Assembly (NCBI RefSeq): GCF_018531145.1
Contig: NZ_JAHDSZ010000013.1
Location: 1 to 38,019 of the forward strand
Length of the DNA: 38,019 nucleotides
Source: Canibacter zhuwentaonis
Lineage (GTDB): Bacteria; Actinomycetota; Actinomycetes; Actinomycetales; Microbacteriaceae
Reading direction: 5' to 3'
Positions within the stretch are counted from its first letter, which is position 1. Every line of letters begins with the position of its first letter. Below are positions 9,901 to 18,163 of the stretch, piece after piece. The position numbers and the translations under genes were made by a program. Under the pieces are notes generated by a model that had not been told where the DNA came from, searched no databases, and saw nothing but the letters and a program-made list of their open reading frames with translations.

Positions 9901-9921
9901 TGTGAGCCTTATGCACTCAAG
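9901..9921 (-). promoter_or_regulatory. HAIR-like operator (HspR binding site)
   Basis: On the minus strand the site reads CTTGAGT, seven spacer bases, then GCTCACA. The first half is a perfect match to the HAIR consensus CTTGAGT-N7-ACTCAAG and the second half keeps CTCA at the right spacing. It sits about 55-75 bases upstream of the dnaK start and overlaps the predicted -10 box, as expected for a repressor site. Confidence 0.8.
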
Positions 9922-9947
9922 TTTACTATCTGAAACTGTTTTGTCAA
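9920..9947 (-). promoter_or_regulatory. Promoter of the dnaK operon
   Basis: A perfect TTGACA (9942-9947, minus strand) is followed after 16 bases by TAAACT (9920-9925), a four-of-six match to the -10 consensus. The -10 box overlaps the first HAIR half-site. The exact transcription start is inferred. Confidence 0.6.
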
Positions 9948-10067
9948 GTTGAAATCAAAAACCTTAGTCGATGTCACTAAAGTTTGGCTCTTCTCGTCCG
10001 GCGCAGCCAGATCCGCCTCCATAAGTACGTTAATATTAAAGAGACCCCAACAGGAACGACTGTTTTA

Positions 10068-11426
10068 ATGAGAAAAATAAAACTTACACGGGAGCAGCTC
10101 GAGGTTTACGAGCGCCTCGAATCCACGCGCGAGCACTTTTTTGTGACCGGGCGCGCGGGCACAGGCAAATCAACGCTGCTTGACCATTTTGCGAAAAGCA
10201 GCGCCAAAACCATCGCTATCTGCGCTCCCACGGGGGTTGCCGCGCTCAATGTCGGCGGGCAGACGATCCACTCGCTGCTGCGCCTGCCAACGGGCGTGCT
10301 CGCCGACGAGCCGCTAATACAGCGCAAGACGCTCAAAAAAATGCTGCGGACGCTCAACACGCTCATAATCGACGAAATATCCATGGTTTCCGCGGATCTT
10401 ATGGATGCCGTCGACAGGGCGCTGCGACAGGCGCGCGACGAACCGCACCTCGCATTTGGCGGGGTGCAGCTGATTATGTTCGGGGATCCCTACCAACTGC
10501 CGCCCGTGATGCCCCGTGATCCGCATGAAAAAGCCTATTTTCAAGACACCTACAAGTCGATCTGGTTTTTTGATGCGGATGTGTGGCAGAAAACGCACGT
10601 ACACGTTATCGAACTGCGCGAAATCCACCGCCAGAAGGACGGGCATTTTAAGGACATTCTTTCTGCTGTGCGCAACGGCACGGTGGATGCGAATATGGCG
10701 CACGCGCTAAACAGCGCGGGTGCGCGCGCGGTGCCGTCGAAACAGCGGATCATAACCTTGGCAACGACCAACCGCGTGGTAAACGAGATTAACGCGCGCG
10801 AGCTTGCGAAACTGCCCGGCGATGTTTTTCACGAGCACGCCACGATCACGGGCACTTTTAACGGCGAGACGCCCGCTGAAAAGGTGCTCAAGCTGAAAGT
10901 CGGCGCGCAGGTTATGTTTTTACGCAATGACGCTGAGGGTCGGTGGGTTAACGGCACTCTCGGCGAGGTCACCGCAATTTCCAAGACCAATGCTGTGACC
11001 GTGCGAGTTGACGGTAAAGAGCACCGCGTCAGGCCTGTAACCTGGGAAAGAAACCAGTATTTTTATGATTCTGAGAATAGAACCCTGGATAAAAAGCCCG
11101 TCGCGGAGTTTGTGCAGCTACCGTTGCAGCTTGCCTGGGCTATCACTATCCACAAGTCGCAGGGACACACGTACGACAGCGCTGTTATTAACCTGGGCAA
11201 TCGGGTTTTTAGCGCGGGTCAAACATATGTTGCGCTAAGCCGTTTGCGCTCGCTCGAGGGGCTGTATCTGACTCGACCCCTACGACCTGGCGATATTTTC
11301 GTGGATCACAATGTGACCCGCTTTATGCAGCAGCACCTGCGCCTTAACGCGCCCAAAGCAGGCAGCTCAGATGAATCTGCCAATGAGCACAGCACAAAAA
11401 ATGCTGACAAACCCGGACCTGACTAA
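10068..11426 (+). CDS. Pif1/RecD-like DNA helicase (superfamily 1B)
   Basis: 452 residues. Helicase motifs appear in order: Walker A TGRAGTGKSTLLDHF (I), CAPTGVAALNVGGQTIHSLL (Ia), TLIIDEISMVSADLMDAVDRAL (Walker B), MFGDPYQLPPV (III), ITIHKSQGHTYDSAVINLG (V) and QTYVALSRLRSLEGLYLT (VI). This is the Pif1-like set; such 5'-3' helicases unwind R-loops, G-quadruplexes or stalled forks. The ATG at 10068 fits the domain start; a longer frame from a TTG at 9984 adds residues with no family signal. The gene stands alone, divergent from dnaK. About 35 hydrophilic residues follow motif VI, with no accessory domain. Confidence 0.92.
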   Translation: MRKIKLTREQLEVYERLESTREHFFVTGRAGTGKSTLLDHFAKSSAKTIAICAPTGVAALNVGGQTIHSLLRLPTGVLADEPLIQRKTLKKMLRTLNTLIIDEISMVSADLMDAVDRALRQARDEPHLAFGGVQLIMFGDPYQLPPVMPRDPHEKAYFQDTYKSIWFFDADVWQKTHVHVIELREIHRQKDGHFKDILSAVRNGTVDANMAHALNSAGARAVPSKQRIITLATTNRVVNEINARELAKLPGDVFHEHATITGTFNGETPAEKVLKLKVGAQVMFLRNDAEGRWVNGTLGEVTAISKTNAVTVRVDGKEHRVRPVTWERNQYFYDSENRTLDKKPVAEFVQLPLQLAWAITIHKSQGHTYDSAVINLGNRVFSAGQTYVALSRLRSLEGLYLTRPLRPGDIFVDHNVTRFMQQHLRLNAPKAGSSDESANEHSTKNADKPGPD

Positions 11427-11496
11427 CAACATCGTCCCAAAGCGCGCAGTTAGATCGCTGCGCTCAGAGGACGAACGGCTAGAAGTAATGCGTACA

Positions 11497-11512
11497 GGCG
11501 CTTAAAAGCGCC
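11497..11512. terminator. Small GC-rich hairpin between convergent genes
   Basis: GGCGCT and AGCGCC flank a TAAA loop, over the stop codon of the CHAP gene and 70 bases after the helicase stop. There is no T-run on either side, so it is at best a weak bidirectional terminator. Confidence 0.3.
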
Positions 11513-12140
11513 ACACAACCGCTTGGAAACCAGCGGGAGGAGTCGGCTTGAAGTTCTTAACCTCGGTTACAAGACCGCTGCCAGCGGGAATGTTTGACTG
11601 GATAATCTGCAGCGTACCGTCGGGATTAACCCCGGTCACCAACACTGTATGCACTCCGGTAACCCAGGAATCGGGCGACCCGAGGTGCTCGTACTGAATG
11701 ATATCGCCGGGAAGAGCAGCAGATGCGGGCAAGCGGATCGCATTCGCATAGTTACCAACAGGAGTTCCGATACCGCCGTACCAGTTACCACCACCGGCGC
11801 GAATCCACCGCTGCGCAGACATTATGCACTCACCGGGGGCGCTCCAACCGGTTGGACGGCTTGTGCCGACTTCACTTTTTGCGAGCGCGATTGCAACCTC
11901 AACATCAAAGCCGTGAGCGATGTTGTTAAAGTCAGCAACCGTTGCGGTTGTAAGCGCCTGCAGGCTTTCGTTGATCAGATCGTCGGCCGTTGTGGCGAGG
12001 GTTTGAGAGGTTACCGGGCCGAGCGCAGGGCTTGCAGAAACACTGAAATCGTATTCCTGAGACTGGTCAGCAAAAGCAGGCGCTATGCTGTGAACCGATG
12101 CGAACACTGCAACAGCAGCCACAATAAGCGCTTTATGCAC
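11502..12140 (-). CDS. Secreted CHAP-domain protein (probable cell-wall amidase/endopeptidase)
   Basis: 212 residues from GTG 12138-12140. The strong AGGAGGAG at about 8 bases upstream decides this start; a GTG at 12165-12167 would place that ribosome-binding site inside the coding region. A signal peptide (HKALIVAAVAVFASVHSIAPAFA) is followed by about 60 residues of linker. The CHAP domain has the catalytic Cys in GECIMSAQRWI, His in GVHTVLVTGV and a polar residue in IIQSNIPAG; PGDIIQYEHLG is the conserved strand between them. CHAP enzymes cut peptidoglycan peptides or cross-bridges in cell separation or growth. It is a single gene facing the helicase. Confidence 0.85.
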   Translation of the reverse strand: MHKALIVAAVAVFASVHSIAPAFADQSQEYDFSVSASPALGPVTSQTLATTADDLINESLQALTTATVADFNNIAHGFDVEVAIALAKSEVGTSRPTGWSAPGECIMSAQRWIRAGGGNWYGGIGTPVGNYANAIRLPASAALPGDIIQYEHLGSPDSWVTGVHTVLVTGVNPDGTLQIIQSNIPAGSGLVTEVKNFKPTPPAGFQAVVWRF

Positions 12141-12234
12141 CTTTTCCGCTCCTCCTGTTTTTGACACTCAGAATAGTAATAAGAATTATAGCAAACAATT
12201 CAACGTGTTACCTGTACGTTACAAACCGGGCTGC

Positions 12235-12263
12235 TTGACAACTTTTTTACCAGACGATAATCT
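12235..12263 (+). promoter_or_regulatory. Promoter of the ABC-2 exporter operon
   Basis: TTGACA (12235-12240, perfect consensus) and TAATCT (12258-12263) are 17 bases apart, about 80 bases before the first ATG of the ABC ATPase gene. Confidence 0.6.
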
Positions 12264-12342
12264 TTAAAATCATAGCATACACACAAATCCACCTCGCTCC
12301 AGCATACTATGTTTGAGACGCAGAAGATCGGTAAATAAGGAA

Positions 12343-13281
12343 ATGCCTCCCCTCAATAAGAAAATGATTGCGTCGATCACAGACGCAGTTAAAACATACA
12401 ACGGAATTAATGTTGTTAACGGCGTAACGTTTGAACTACTCGCCGGAAACACCACTGTTTTAGTCGGTCCAAACGGATCGGGCAAAACAACAACAATCGA
12501 AATGCTAACCGGTTTGCGCTCCATGACGGGCGGCAAAGCGGTTATCGCGGGCATTCCGGTTAAGCCGGGCGGTGAGCACAGATTCCATACCGGCGTGCAG
12601 CTGCAAAGCTCAGGTTTACCCTCTAAAATAAAAACAAAAGAGGTAATTCGGTCGATTGAGTGCCTCTATTCCAACCCCGCCGACTGGAAAACCCTGGCGG
12701 CAGAGCTGGGCGTGGATACTTACCTCAACTCGACGGTCGATAACCTATCAGGCGGGCAGCGCCGCAGACTAGACATTCTTTGCGCGGCAATGGGTCGCCC
12801 CTCACTACTCGTGCTAGACGAGCCAACAAGCGGCATCGACCCCGAAGGTCGCGCGCTAGTCTGGGATTTTGTGCGCTCGTTAAGCTCCAAGGGCTGCGCG
12901 GTGCTCACCTCAACGCACGATATGGCAGAGGCGGAAGCATTCGCCGACGAGCTGCTAGTAATGGCACAGGGTAAAATACAGCTTCGGGGAAGCGTCGCCA
13001 ACGTGCTAGCAAGCCTGGGCGGCGACCGCAGAATCAGGGTGTTATCGCCCAGCTCGACCGCCGTAGAAATCGTTAAAAACTCGGGTCTGCGCTTTGCTCA
13101 TACGGGATCTTCAATTGTGCTTATTGGCAGCGCGGATCAAACAGCACGGGTAGCAGCTCAGCTTGATGAAAAAGATCCGGCAGCGGATGTGCTATCCGGG
13201 CCGGTGCGGCTTGAGGATGTGTTTTCCATAATAACAGAGCCAACAACTGAGCAGGGAGGCGAAAATGTCTCAGCATCCTAA
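12343..13281 (+). CDS. ABC-2 type exporter, ATPase subunit
   Basis: About 312 residues; the ATG at 12364 (MIASITDAVKTYNG) is an equally good or better start because the domain begins there and neither ATG has a well-spaced ribosome-binding site. Motifs: Walker A VGPNGSGKTTTIEML, signature LSGGQRRRLDILCA, Walker B LLVLDEPTSGIDPEGR, H-loop STHDMAEAEAFADELLV. The C-terminal about 80 residues form the regulatory domain typical of drug/antibiotic or lipid exporters (DrrA-like). The gene overlaps the permease gene by 17 bases. The substrate is unknown. Confidence 0.92.
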   Translation: MPPLNKKMIASITDAVKTYNGINVVNGVTFELLAGNTTVLVGPNGSGKTTTIEMLTGLRSMTGGKAVIAGIPVKPGGEHRFHTGVQLQSSGLPSKIKTKEVIRSIECLYSNPADWKTLAAELGVDTYLNSTVDNLSGGQRRRLDILCAAMGRPSLLVLDEPTSGIDPEGRALVWDFVRSLSSKGCAVLTSTHDMAEAEAFADELLVMAQGKIQLRGSVANVLASLGGDRRIRVLSPSSTAVEIVKNSGLRFAHTGSSIVLIGSADQTARVAAQLDEKDPAADVLSGPVRLEDVFSIITEPTTEQGGENVSAS

Positions 13282-14041
13282 AGCCGGATCTCAAATACGG
13301 ATTCTAAAAGTTTGGTACAAACAAGAGCTATTCCTGCTGTTTAGAGAACCGGTTGCCGTTTTCTTTTCCCTGGCTTTTCCTCTTATTATATACATATTTG
13401 TAGGTGTGCCTTACGCGGATAGTATAATTCCAGAAACCCAGGTTAGATTCATAGACCTGATATTCCCTTCACTGCTTGGAATTGTTGCAGCCAACCTCCT
13501 GTTAATGGGGTTGTCTATATATATTGCCGAGCTTAGAGCCCGGCAGGTTGATAAACGGTATCGGTCGCTGCCGCTATCCGGAGTTAGCTTTGCCACGGCA
13601 ATTATTTCGGCTATGCTAACGCTAACCGTTTTAGCTTCTGGAATAATAATCAGCGTTGTAGGGGCTACCCACAGGCTGCGCCCTGAAGTTATCGCACCGA
13701 TGTTCATCCTGTTAAATATCGGGCTAATCGCGTTTTTGTGTTGCATCGGATTTTTCTTAGGAACACTCCCACTCGGAACACGTGCAATTCAGGCTCTAAC
13801 CACGGCACTATTTTTTGTTATGTTCTTCGGATCGGGCGCTGCCGTGCCAATAGACGCGCTGCCAAAAATTGTGCAGCAGATTCTTGAGTGGAATCCGCTG
13901 AAAATCTGGTTTGATGCGCTTGTTGCGGCATACACCGGCACAGATTTCCCAGATAGCAGCGGATGGAAAATCGCCCTCACATTTGCGCTAGCGCTCTGCT
14001 GCGCCCTAGTGGGTCTTAGGAACTGGAAGAAGGAAGGTTAG
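13265..14041 (+). CDS. ABC-2 type exporter, permease subunit
   Basis: 258 residues with about six membrane helices: SLAFPLIIYIFVGV, LLGIVAANLLLMGLSIYI, IISAMLTLTVLASGIIISVV, FILLNIGLIAFLCCIGFFLG, ALTTALFFVMFFGSGAAVPI and IALTFALALCCALVGL. The last loop has the ABC-2 hallmark PIDALPKIVQQILEWNPLKIWFDAL. It partners with the preceding ATPase, whose end it overlaps. Ribosome-binding site GGGAGG lies before ATG 13265. Confidence 0.92.
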   Translation: MSQHPKAGSQIRILKVWYKQELFLLFREPVAVFFSLAFPLIIYIFVGVPYADSIIPETQVRFIDLIFPSLLGIVAANLLLMGLSIYIAELRARQVDKRYRSLPLSGVSFATAIISAMLTLTVLASGIIISVVGATHRLRPEVIAPMFILLNIGLIAFLCCIGFFLGTLPLGTRAIQALTTALFFVMFFGSGAAVPIDALPKIVQQILEWNPLKIWFDALVAAYTGTDFPDSSGWKIALTFALALCCALVGLRNWKKEG

Positions 14042-14049
14042 GCGCGGGT

Positions 14050-14430
14050 ATGAGCATAAATAAAATACACAAAAACACAACTAATTGGCTGCTCGCGCTG
14101 TTTGCGATACAGCTTATCAGTCTCGTACTAGCTTTTTACGCGCAGACGCAGGAATCGTGGCACGGAATCCCGCAGGTGACCGTTGCAGGTTTTGCGGTCT
14201 GTCTGTCTTTTATACTGTCGAGCATCGCGCTGCTTTATATAGTGCCCAGGCTTGGGTTGGTGTCGTCGATAGCATACGGCGCACTCGTCGTTTACAGCGC
14301 TATATCCGTGCTCTTCACCGGCAAAATATACCTACTGTGGTGCATAGCAACCGCCGTGCCCGCCCTGGCGTTAATAGCGCTGGCGGTCTACGCCTGGCTA
14401 CAGCTCAACAAGGCACGCAAAACGAGCTAA
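14050..14430 (+). CDS. Small integral membrane protein, third gene of the ABC-2 operon
   Basis: 126 residues with four hydrophobic segments (about 12-31, 41-62, 67-88, 93-115), short loops and a basic tail (LNKARKTS). There are no conserved catalytic residues. It starts 8 bases after the permease stop, so it is co-transcribed and may be an accessory or immunity-like subunit. I do not recognise the family. Confidence 0.75.
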   Translation: MSINKIHKNTTNWLLALFAIQLISLVLAFYAQTQESWHGIPQVTVAGFAVCLSFILSSIALLYIVPRLGLVSSIAYGALVVYSAISVLFTGKIYLLWCIATAVPALALIALAVYAWLQLNKARKTS

Positions 14431-14491
14431 CAAGCAAGGCTCACAAAAGCGCTGAGCGCGTGAAGCTTATGCTCGCACGCGCTCAGGAAAA

Positions 14492-15097
14492 CTAGACTCC
14501 CAGGCTTCCCGCATCGGTTACAGTCACATCCGCAACCTCCCAGTTAAGGTGGGAACGAGAGGCGGTGGGGCCGCGCTGCCCGTAATAGCGGGAATTAGTT
14601 GCGCCCCGACCGTAAGGCCGATCCGCCGCGCTCGAAAGCTGGAAAAAACACAGCTGCCCAATTTTCATGCCCGGCCAGAGCCTAATTGGCAGGGTTGCCA
14701 CATTCGACAGCTCCAGGGTCACATGCCCGGAAAATCCCGGATCGATGAACCCAGCAGTCGAGTGCGTTAAAAGCCCCAGCCGACCCAGCGAGCTCTTACC
14801 CTCCAGCCGCGCCGCAATATCATCAGGCAGCGTGACGAACTCAAAAGTAGACCCCAAAACAAACTCGCCGGGGTGCAGCACAAAGCCCTCGCTCGGATCC
14901 GCCTCAATCAGCCGCGTTAGCTCTTCCTGCTGTCTTGATGGATCTATTTCAGCGTATTTGTGGTTATCAAACAGCCTAAAAAACCTGTCAAGGCGAACAT
15001 CAACGCTCGACGGTTGCACAAGCTCCGCAGAACTCGGAAATAGCCCTATGCGCCCGCTATCTAGCTGAGCTTTAATATCACGATCTGAAAGCAACAC
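14492..15097 (-). CDS. dcd: dCTP deaminase
   Basis: 201 residues from GTG 15095-15097 ([10 protein letters not shown]). The family core is strongly conserved: [65 protein letters not shown] (catalytic Glu and substrate-binding Ser/Arg) and [21 protein letters not shown]. Dcd turns dCTP into dUTP; many actinobacterial versions are bifunctional and go on to dUMP, which feeds thymidylate synthesis. The C-terminal nucleotide lid has [14 protein letters not shown]. The gene is independent, facing the ABC-2 operon. Confidence 0.96.
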   Translation of the reverse strand: MLLSDRDIKAQLDSGRIGLFPSSAELVQPSSVDVRLDRFFRLFDNHKYAEIDPSRQQEELTRLIEADPSEGFVLHPGEFVLGSTFEFVTLPDDIAARLEGKSSLGRLGLLTHSTAGFIDPGFSGHVTLELSNVATLPIRLWPGMKIGQLCFFQLSSAADRPYGRGATNSRYYGQRGPTASRSHLNWEVADVTVTDAGSLGV

Positions 15098-15116
15098 GGC
15101 ACTATTCTACCGCGTA

Positions 15117-16172
15117 TTAGGCAACTCTGTAACGCCACTCGTCGTTATCAAACTTGTTTTTAACCAGCTCGTTTGCCCGCTGCAGCTCGGTCTCTGTCAG
15201 CTCAGAATCGGTACCACCGTGTCGCTGCTTAAACACCGCCACCATTTTCACAATAATATCTTCGCGCGCCATGCCCGTCTGCGTGCGCAGCGGATCCACC
15301 CGCTTCTGCGCGCTCTTAATGCCCTTATCGCTCAGCTTCTCGCGCCCGATCCGCAGCACCTTCATCATCGCCTTGGCATCCATATCGTAGGCGATTGTCA
15401 CGTGATGCAGCACGCCGCCATTGCCGAGGCGTTTTTGCGCCGCGCCACCAATTTTGCCCTGCGGACCGGTGATGTCGTTGAGCGGCACGTATCGCGCGTC
15501 AAATCCCATCTGCTGAAACGCCTCAATAACCCACTCGTCCAAAAAGGCGTAGCTCTCCTCAAAGCTCTGCCCGCGCACGAGCGACTCGGGCACGTGCAGC
15601 GCGTAGGTGATGCAGTTTTCCGGCACCATATACATCGCGCCACCGCCGGAGATGCGGCGGATCACAGTTGCGCCCAGCTCTTTAGCGCCCTCAATATCAA
15701 TCTCGTTCTTAACAGACTGGAAACTGCCGATAAACACCGCCGGGCTGCTCGACTCCCAAATGCGCAGGGTGGGGTTACGTTCGCCCGCAGCAACCGCATT
15801 GGTGAGCACCTCATCAAGCGCGGCATTAACCAGCGGATGCACCGGCTCGCCGTGAATAATATCCCACTCGTAATCACGCCAGCTGACAGCGCTCGTTAGC
15901 GCGCGGCGAATAACCGTGCCAATAGCTGCTGGGCTGGTGCCAATAAGGTGGCTATCAACCGGCAGCTGTGAGGTTACAGCGTCTGTGATGTCGGTTATAG
16001 AAGAGTTTTTTGAAAGCCCATTAACCGCTTTGTTAATCAAGTCAAGGGTTTCATCGGGTTCTAAAAAGAAATCACCAGACAGTTGGAAATTACCTATCTT
16101 GCCGCCCTCTACCGAGAAGTCGCAAACGGTGAGTTTACCGCCGGGGGTTTTATATTCGCCGTGATACTGCAT
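15117..16172 (-). CDS. Lipoate-protein ligase family protein
   Basis: 351 residues. An N-terminal accessory domain (about 1-90, YHGEYKTPGGKLTVCDFSVEGGKI) precedes the catalytic BPL/LplA domain, the reverse of the E. coli order but common in this subfamily. The catalytic part shows RRISGGGAMYMVPENCITYAL (lipoyl-AMP binding loop) and GKIGGAAQKRLGNGGVLHHVTIAYDMD, with the invariant Lys in GKIGG. It would attach lipoate (or octanoate) to E2 subunits or GcvH. Its start lies 1 base after the stop of the lipase gene, so both are translated from one message. Confidence 0.92.
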   Translation of the reverse strand: MQYHGEYKTPGGKLTVCDFSVEGGKIGNFQLSGDFFLEPDETLDLINKAVNGLSKNSSITDITDAVTSQLPVDSHLIGTSPAAIGTVIRRALTSAVSWRDYEWDIIHGEPVHPLVNAALDEVLTNAVAAGERNPTLRIWESSSPAVFIGSFQSVKNEIDIEGAKELGATVIRRISGGGAMYMVPENCITYALHVPESLVRGQSFEESYAFLDEWVIEAFQQMGFDARYVPLNDITGPQGKIGGAAQKRLGNGGVLHHVTIAYDMDAKAMMKVLRIGREKLSDKGIKSAQKRVDPLRTQTGMAREDIIVKMVAVFKQRHGGTDSELTETELQRANELVKNKFDNDEWRYRVA

Positions 16173-16173
16173 T

Positions 16174-17088
16174 TTAACTGCTTTCTGTTAGTTGATCGGT
16201 AAGCCAAGTCATAACGTCTGAAACAAACTCGTCTCTGTTTGTTTCATGCAATAATTCGTGTCGTGCGCCCTCGTACACTCGCAACGAAACATCACGCACG
16301 CCCGCGCGGCGAAAATCGCTCGCGAGTTTTTGTAACCCAAATTTTCTATTCAGGCGATCGGCGCTTCCTGAAACAATCAGAATAGGCACCTCAGCTGCCA
16401 GCCCCGCTTTGGGCTTGCCAAAAAGCCGCAGAGCATCCAACACCCCAAACTGTTTAGGAATATTAACGCTTGAACAGTAGGGGTCACTCATAAATCGCTC
16501 GCCGTTTGCGGCATCGCGGCTCAGCCACTCCATGCCGTCTCTCGCACCGAAAGATTTATTAAAATCCGCCGCTCTCATGTGCCGCGCAGTGCGGTAAGCA
16601 GACCCAGACAGCACAACAGCACGCCAGAGTCGCGGCTGGCACTGGATGATCCGCTGCGCCATCAGCGAACCCCAGGAGTGCGCGAAAACCGCCACCGGCA
16701 AATCTGGATTTTCTTTTTTAATAATCGCCGTGAGCTGCGTTATTGCTTCCTCTGTTGCACGCAAACCACCCCTGCCGAGCTTACCTATTTTGCGCGGATT
16801 TTCTCCGTGCTGCGCAAACCCGGTGCGCCCGTGCCCGCGGTGATCTTCCGCGTAAACAACAAACCCGGCGCGCGCCAGTTCCCGCGCAAACCTGCCATAG
16901 CGATCGGAATATTCACCCACTCCGTGCACCAGCTGCACAGCGCCCACAATGCTGTTCACAGCCGCAGCCGGATCCGCCGCAATTGGCCCGGTTAGATTCT
17001 TAGAAAAATCTGCGGGAAACCATTTTTGTGCGTGAATCACAACACCGTACTTGTCAGTGTATGTAAAACGCTGATGAGTTACCGCCAT
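16174..17088 (-). CDS. Alpha/beta hydrolase, monoacylglycerol lipase-like
   Basis: 304 residues from ATG 17086-17088 (MAVTHQRFTYTD); an upstream in-frame extension to 17211 runs over the divergent promoter region and is not credible. The fold is that of bacterial monoacylglycerol lipases/lysophospholipases: oxyanion region VHGVGEYSDRYG, EDHRGHGRTG, nucleophile Ser in FAHSWGSLMAQR, Asp in VSGSADRLN and His in YEGARHELLHETNRDE. There is no signal peptide, so it is cytoplasmic, probably recycling membrane or host lipids. It forms a two-gene operon with the lipoate ligase. Confidence 0.9.
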   Translation of the reverse strand: MAVTHQRFTYTDKYGVVIHAQKWFPADFSKNLTGPIAADPAAAVNSIVGAVQLVHGVGEYSDRYGRFARELARAGFVVYAEDHRGHGRTGFAQHGENPRKIGKLGRGGLRATEEAITQLTAIIKKENPDLPVAVFAHSWGSLMAQRIIQCQPRLWRAVVLSGSAYRTARHMRAADFNKSFGARDGMEWLSRDAANGERFMSDPYCSSVNIPKQFGVLDALRLFGKPKAGLAAEVPILIVSGSADRLNRKFGLQKLASDFRRAGVRDVSLRVYEGARHELLHETNRDEFVSDVMTWLTDQLTESS

Positions 17089-17138
17089 ACAGTATATTCT
17101 TACATCTGCAACACAAAAACAACTGGGATTTAGAATTT

Positions 17139-17154
17139 TGCTCAGCTGTGAGCA
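17139..17154. promoter_or_regulatory. Operator-like inverted repeat before the dehydrogenase gene
   Basis: Perfect 6-bp arms TGCTCA and TGAGCA around GCTG. The site lies 3 bases downstream of a TAGAAT -10-like box (17131-17136) and 13 bases before the ATG at 17168, where a repressor would block transcription. It may also affect the divergent lipase gene. No matching -35 box is clear. Confidence 0.4.
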
Positions 17155-17167
17155 ATAAACTAGTAGC

Positions 17168-18112
17168 ATGAACAAAATAACTATTTCTGTGCCAAACGTA
17201 GAGCTCTGCAATTATCTTGCTAAGCACTTTAATCGCGAGCAGGTAGCAATATATATGTGGGACATGAAATCAGAACCTCCCGTAACAAAGTTCGACATGG
17301 TTGTCGCACCCTATCTTGACGGACCGAATATTTTGAGCGCGCTCGAGGGCGTGAACACGAAACTGCTGCAGTGGCAATCAATCGGCTATGACGGCGTGAG
17401 CGACTATCTGCCGGTCGGGGTGCAGTTTGCGAATGCCGCGAGCGTGCATGAAACCGCGACTGCCGAGCTTGCTGTTGGGCTTGCAATAGCGGCGCAGCGC
17501 GACCTAAAAACTTTTTTCCGCGCACAAGAGCAGAGCACCTGGCAGCCGGGCACAACCCGGGCGCTAGCGGATCGGCGCGTCACCGTTGTTGGTAACGGCG
17601 GAGTTGGTAGGGCTGTGTGCGAGCGACTCGCCCCGTTTGAAGTGAAACTAACTCGCGTTGCAAACAGCGCGCGCACAGAGACTCTGCCCAGCGGTGAAAC
17701 TGTGCAGGTTTACAGCGCAGACCAGCTCGATGAGATTCTAATTAACACCGATATTTTAATTCTTACGGTGCCTCTAACCGCCACCACAGAACACCTGATC
17801 AACGCTGAAAAACTCAAGCTCCTGCCCGATGCGGCGCTGCTTGTGAACGTTGCGCGCGGCAAGGTTGTTGACACCCGCGCGCTAGTTGCCGAGCTCACAT
17901 CCGGCCGGCTGCGCGCCGCGCTTGACGTGATCGATACGGAACCGCTGCCCGAGTCGCATCCGCTGTGGCAGCTTGAAAACGTGCTCATCACACCGCACAC
18001 CGGCGGCGATGCTGACAGCATGATGCCGCGCCTGCACGCGCTGTTACGCCGACAAATCACCGCGCTTCTGCGAGACGAACAACCCGAAAACATTGTGGAC
18101 TGCATAAAATAA
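17168..18112 (+). CDS. D-2-hydroxyacid dehydrogenase (NAD-binding)
   Basis: 314 residues. The Rossmann motif VVGNGGVGRAVCERLAPFE has Asn where Tyr/Leu is common in GxGxxG. Catalytic residues are Arg in LLVNVARGKVVDTRALV, Glu in DVIDTEPLPESHPLW and His in ITPHTGGDADSM. The enzyme would oxidise or reduce a 2-hydroxy/2-keto acid pair. Substrate is not assignable; the N-terminal substrate domain (KFDMVVAPYLDG) does not match phosphoglycerate dehydrogenase, and there is no ACT domain. It is divergent from the lipase operon and 51 bases before glyS. Confidence 0.92.
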   Translation: MNKITISVPNVELCNYLAKHFNREQVAIYMWDMKSEPPVTKFDMVVAPYLDGPNILSALEGVNTKLLQWQSIGYDGVSDYLPVGVQFANAASVHETATAELAVGLAIAAQRDLKTFFRAQEQSTWQPGTTRALADRRVTVVGNGGVGRAVCERLAPFEVKLTRVANSARTETLPSGETVQVYSADQLDEILINTDILILTVPLTATTEHLINAEKLKLLPDAALLVNVARGKVVDTRALVAELTSGRLRAALDVIDTEPLPESHPLWQLENVLITPHTGGDADSMMPRLHALLRRQITALLRDEQPENIVDCIK

Positions 18113-18163
18113 CGATACGTGTAGATTAACGTGATTTTATAGTTATTGCAGTTCGGAGAAAAA

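Noticed and set aside
15394-15410. CACGTG-centred sequence as a second parS
   Set aside because: Only the central hexamer plus one T matches; the outer bases differ on both sides.
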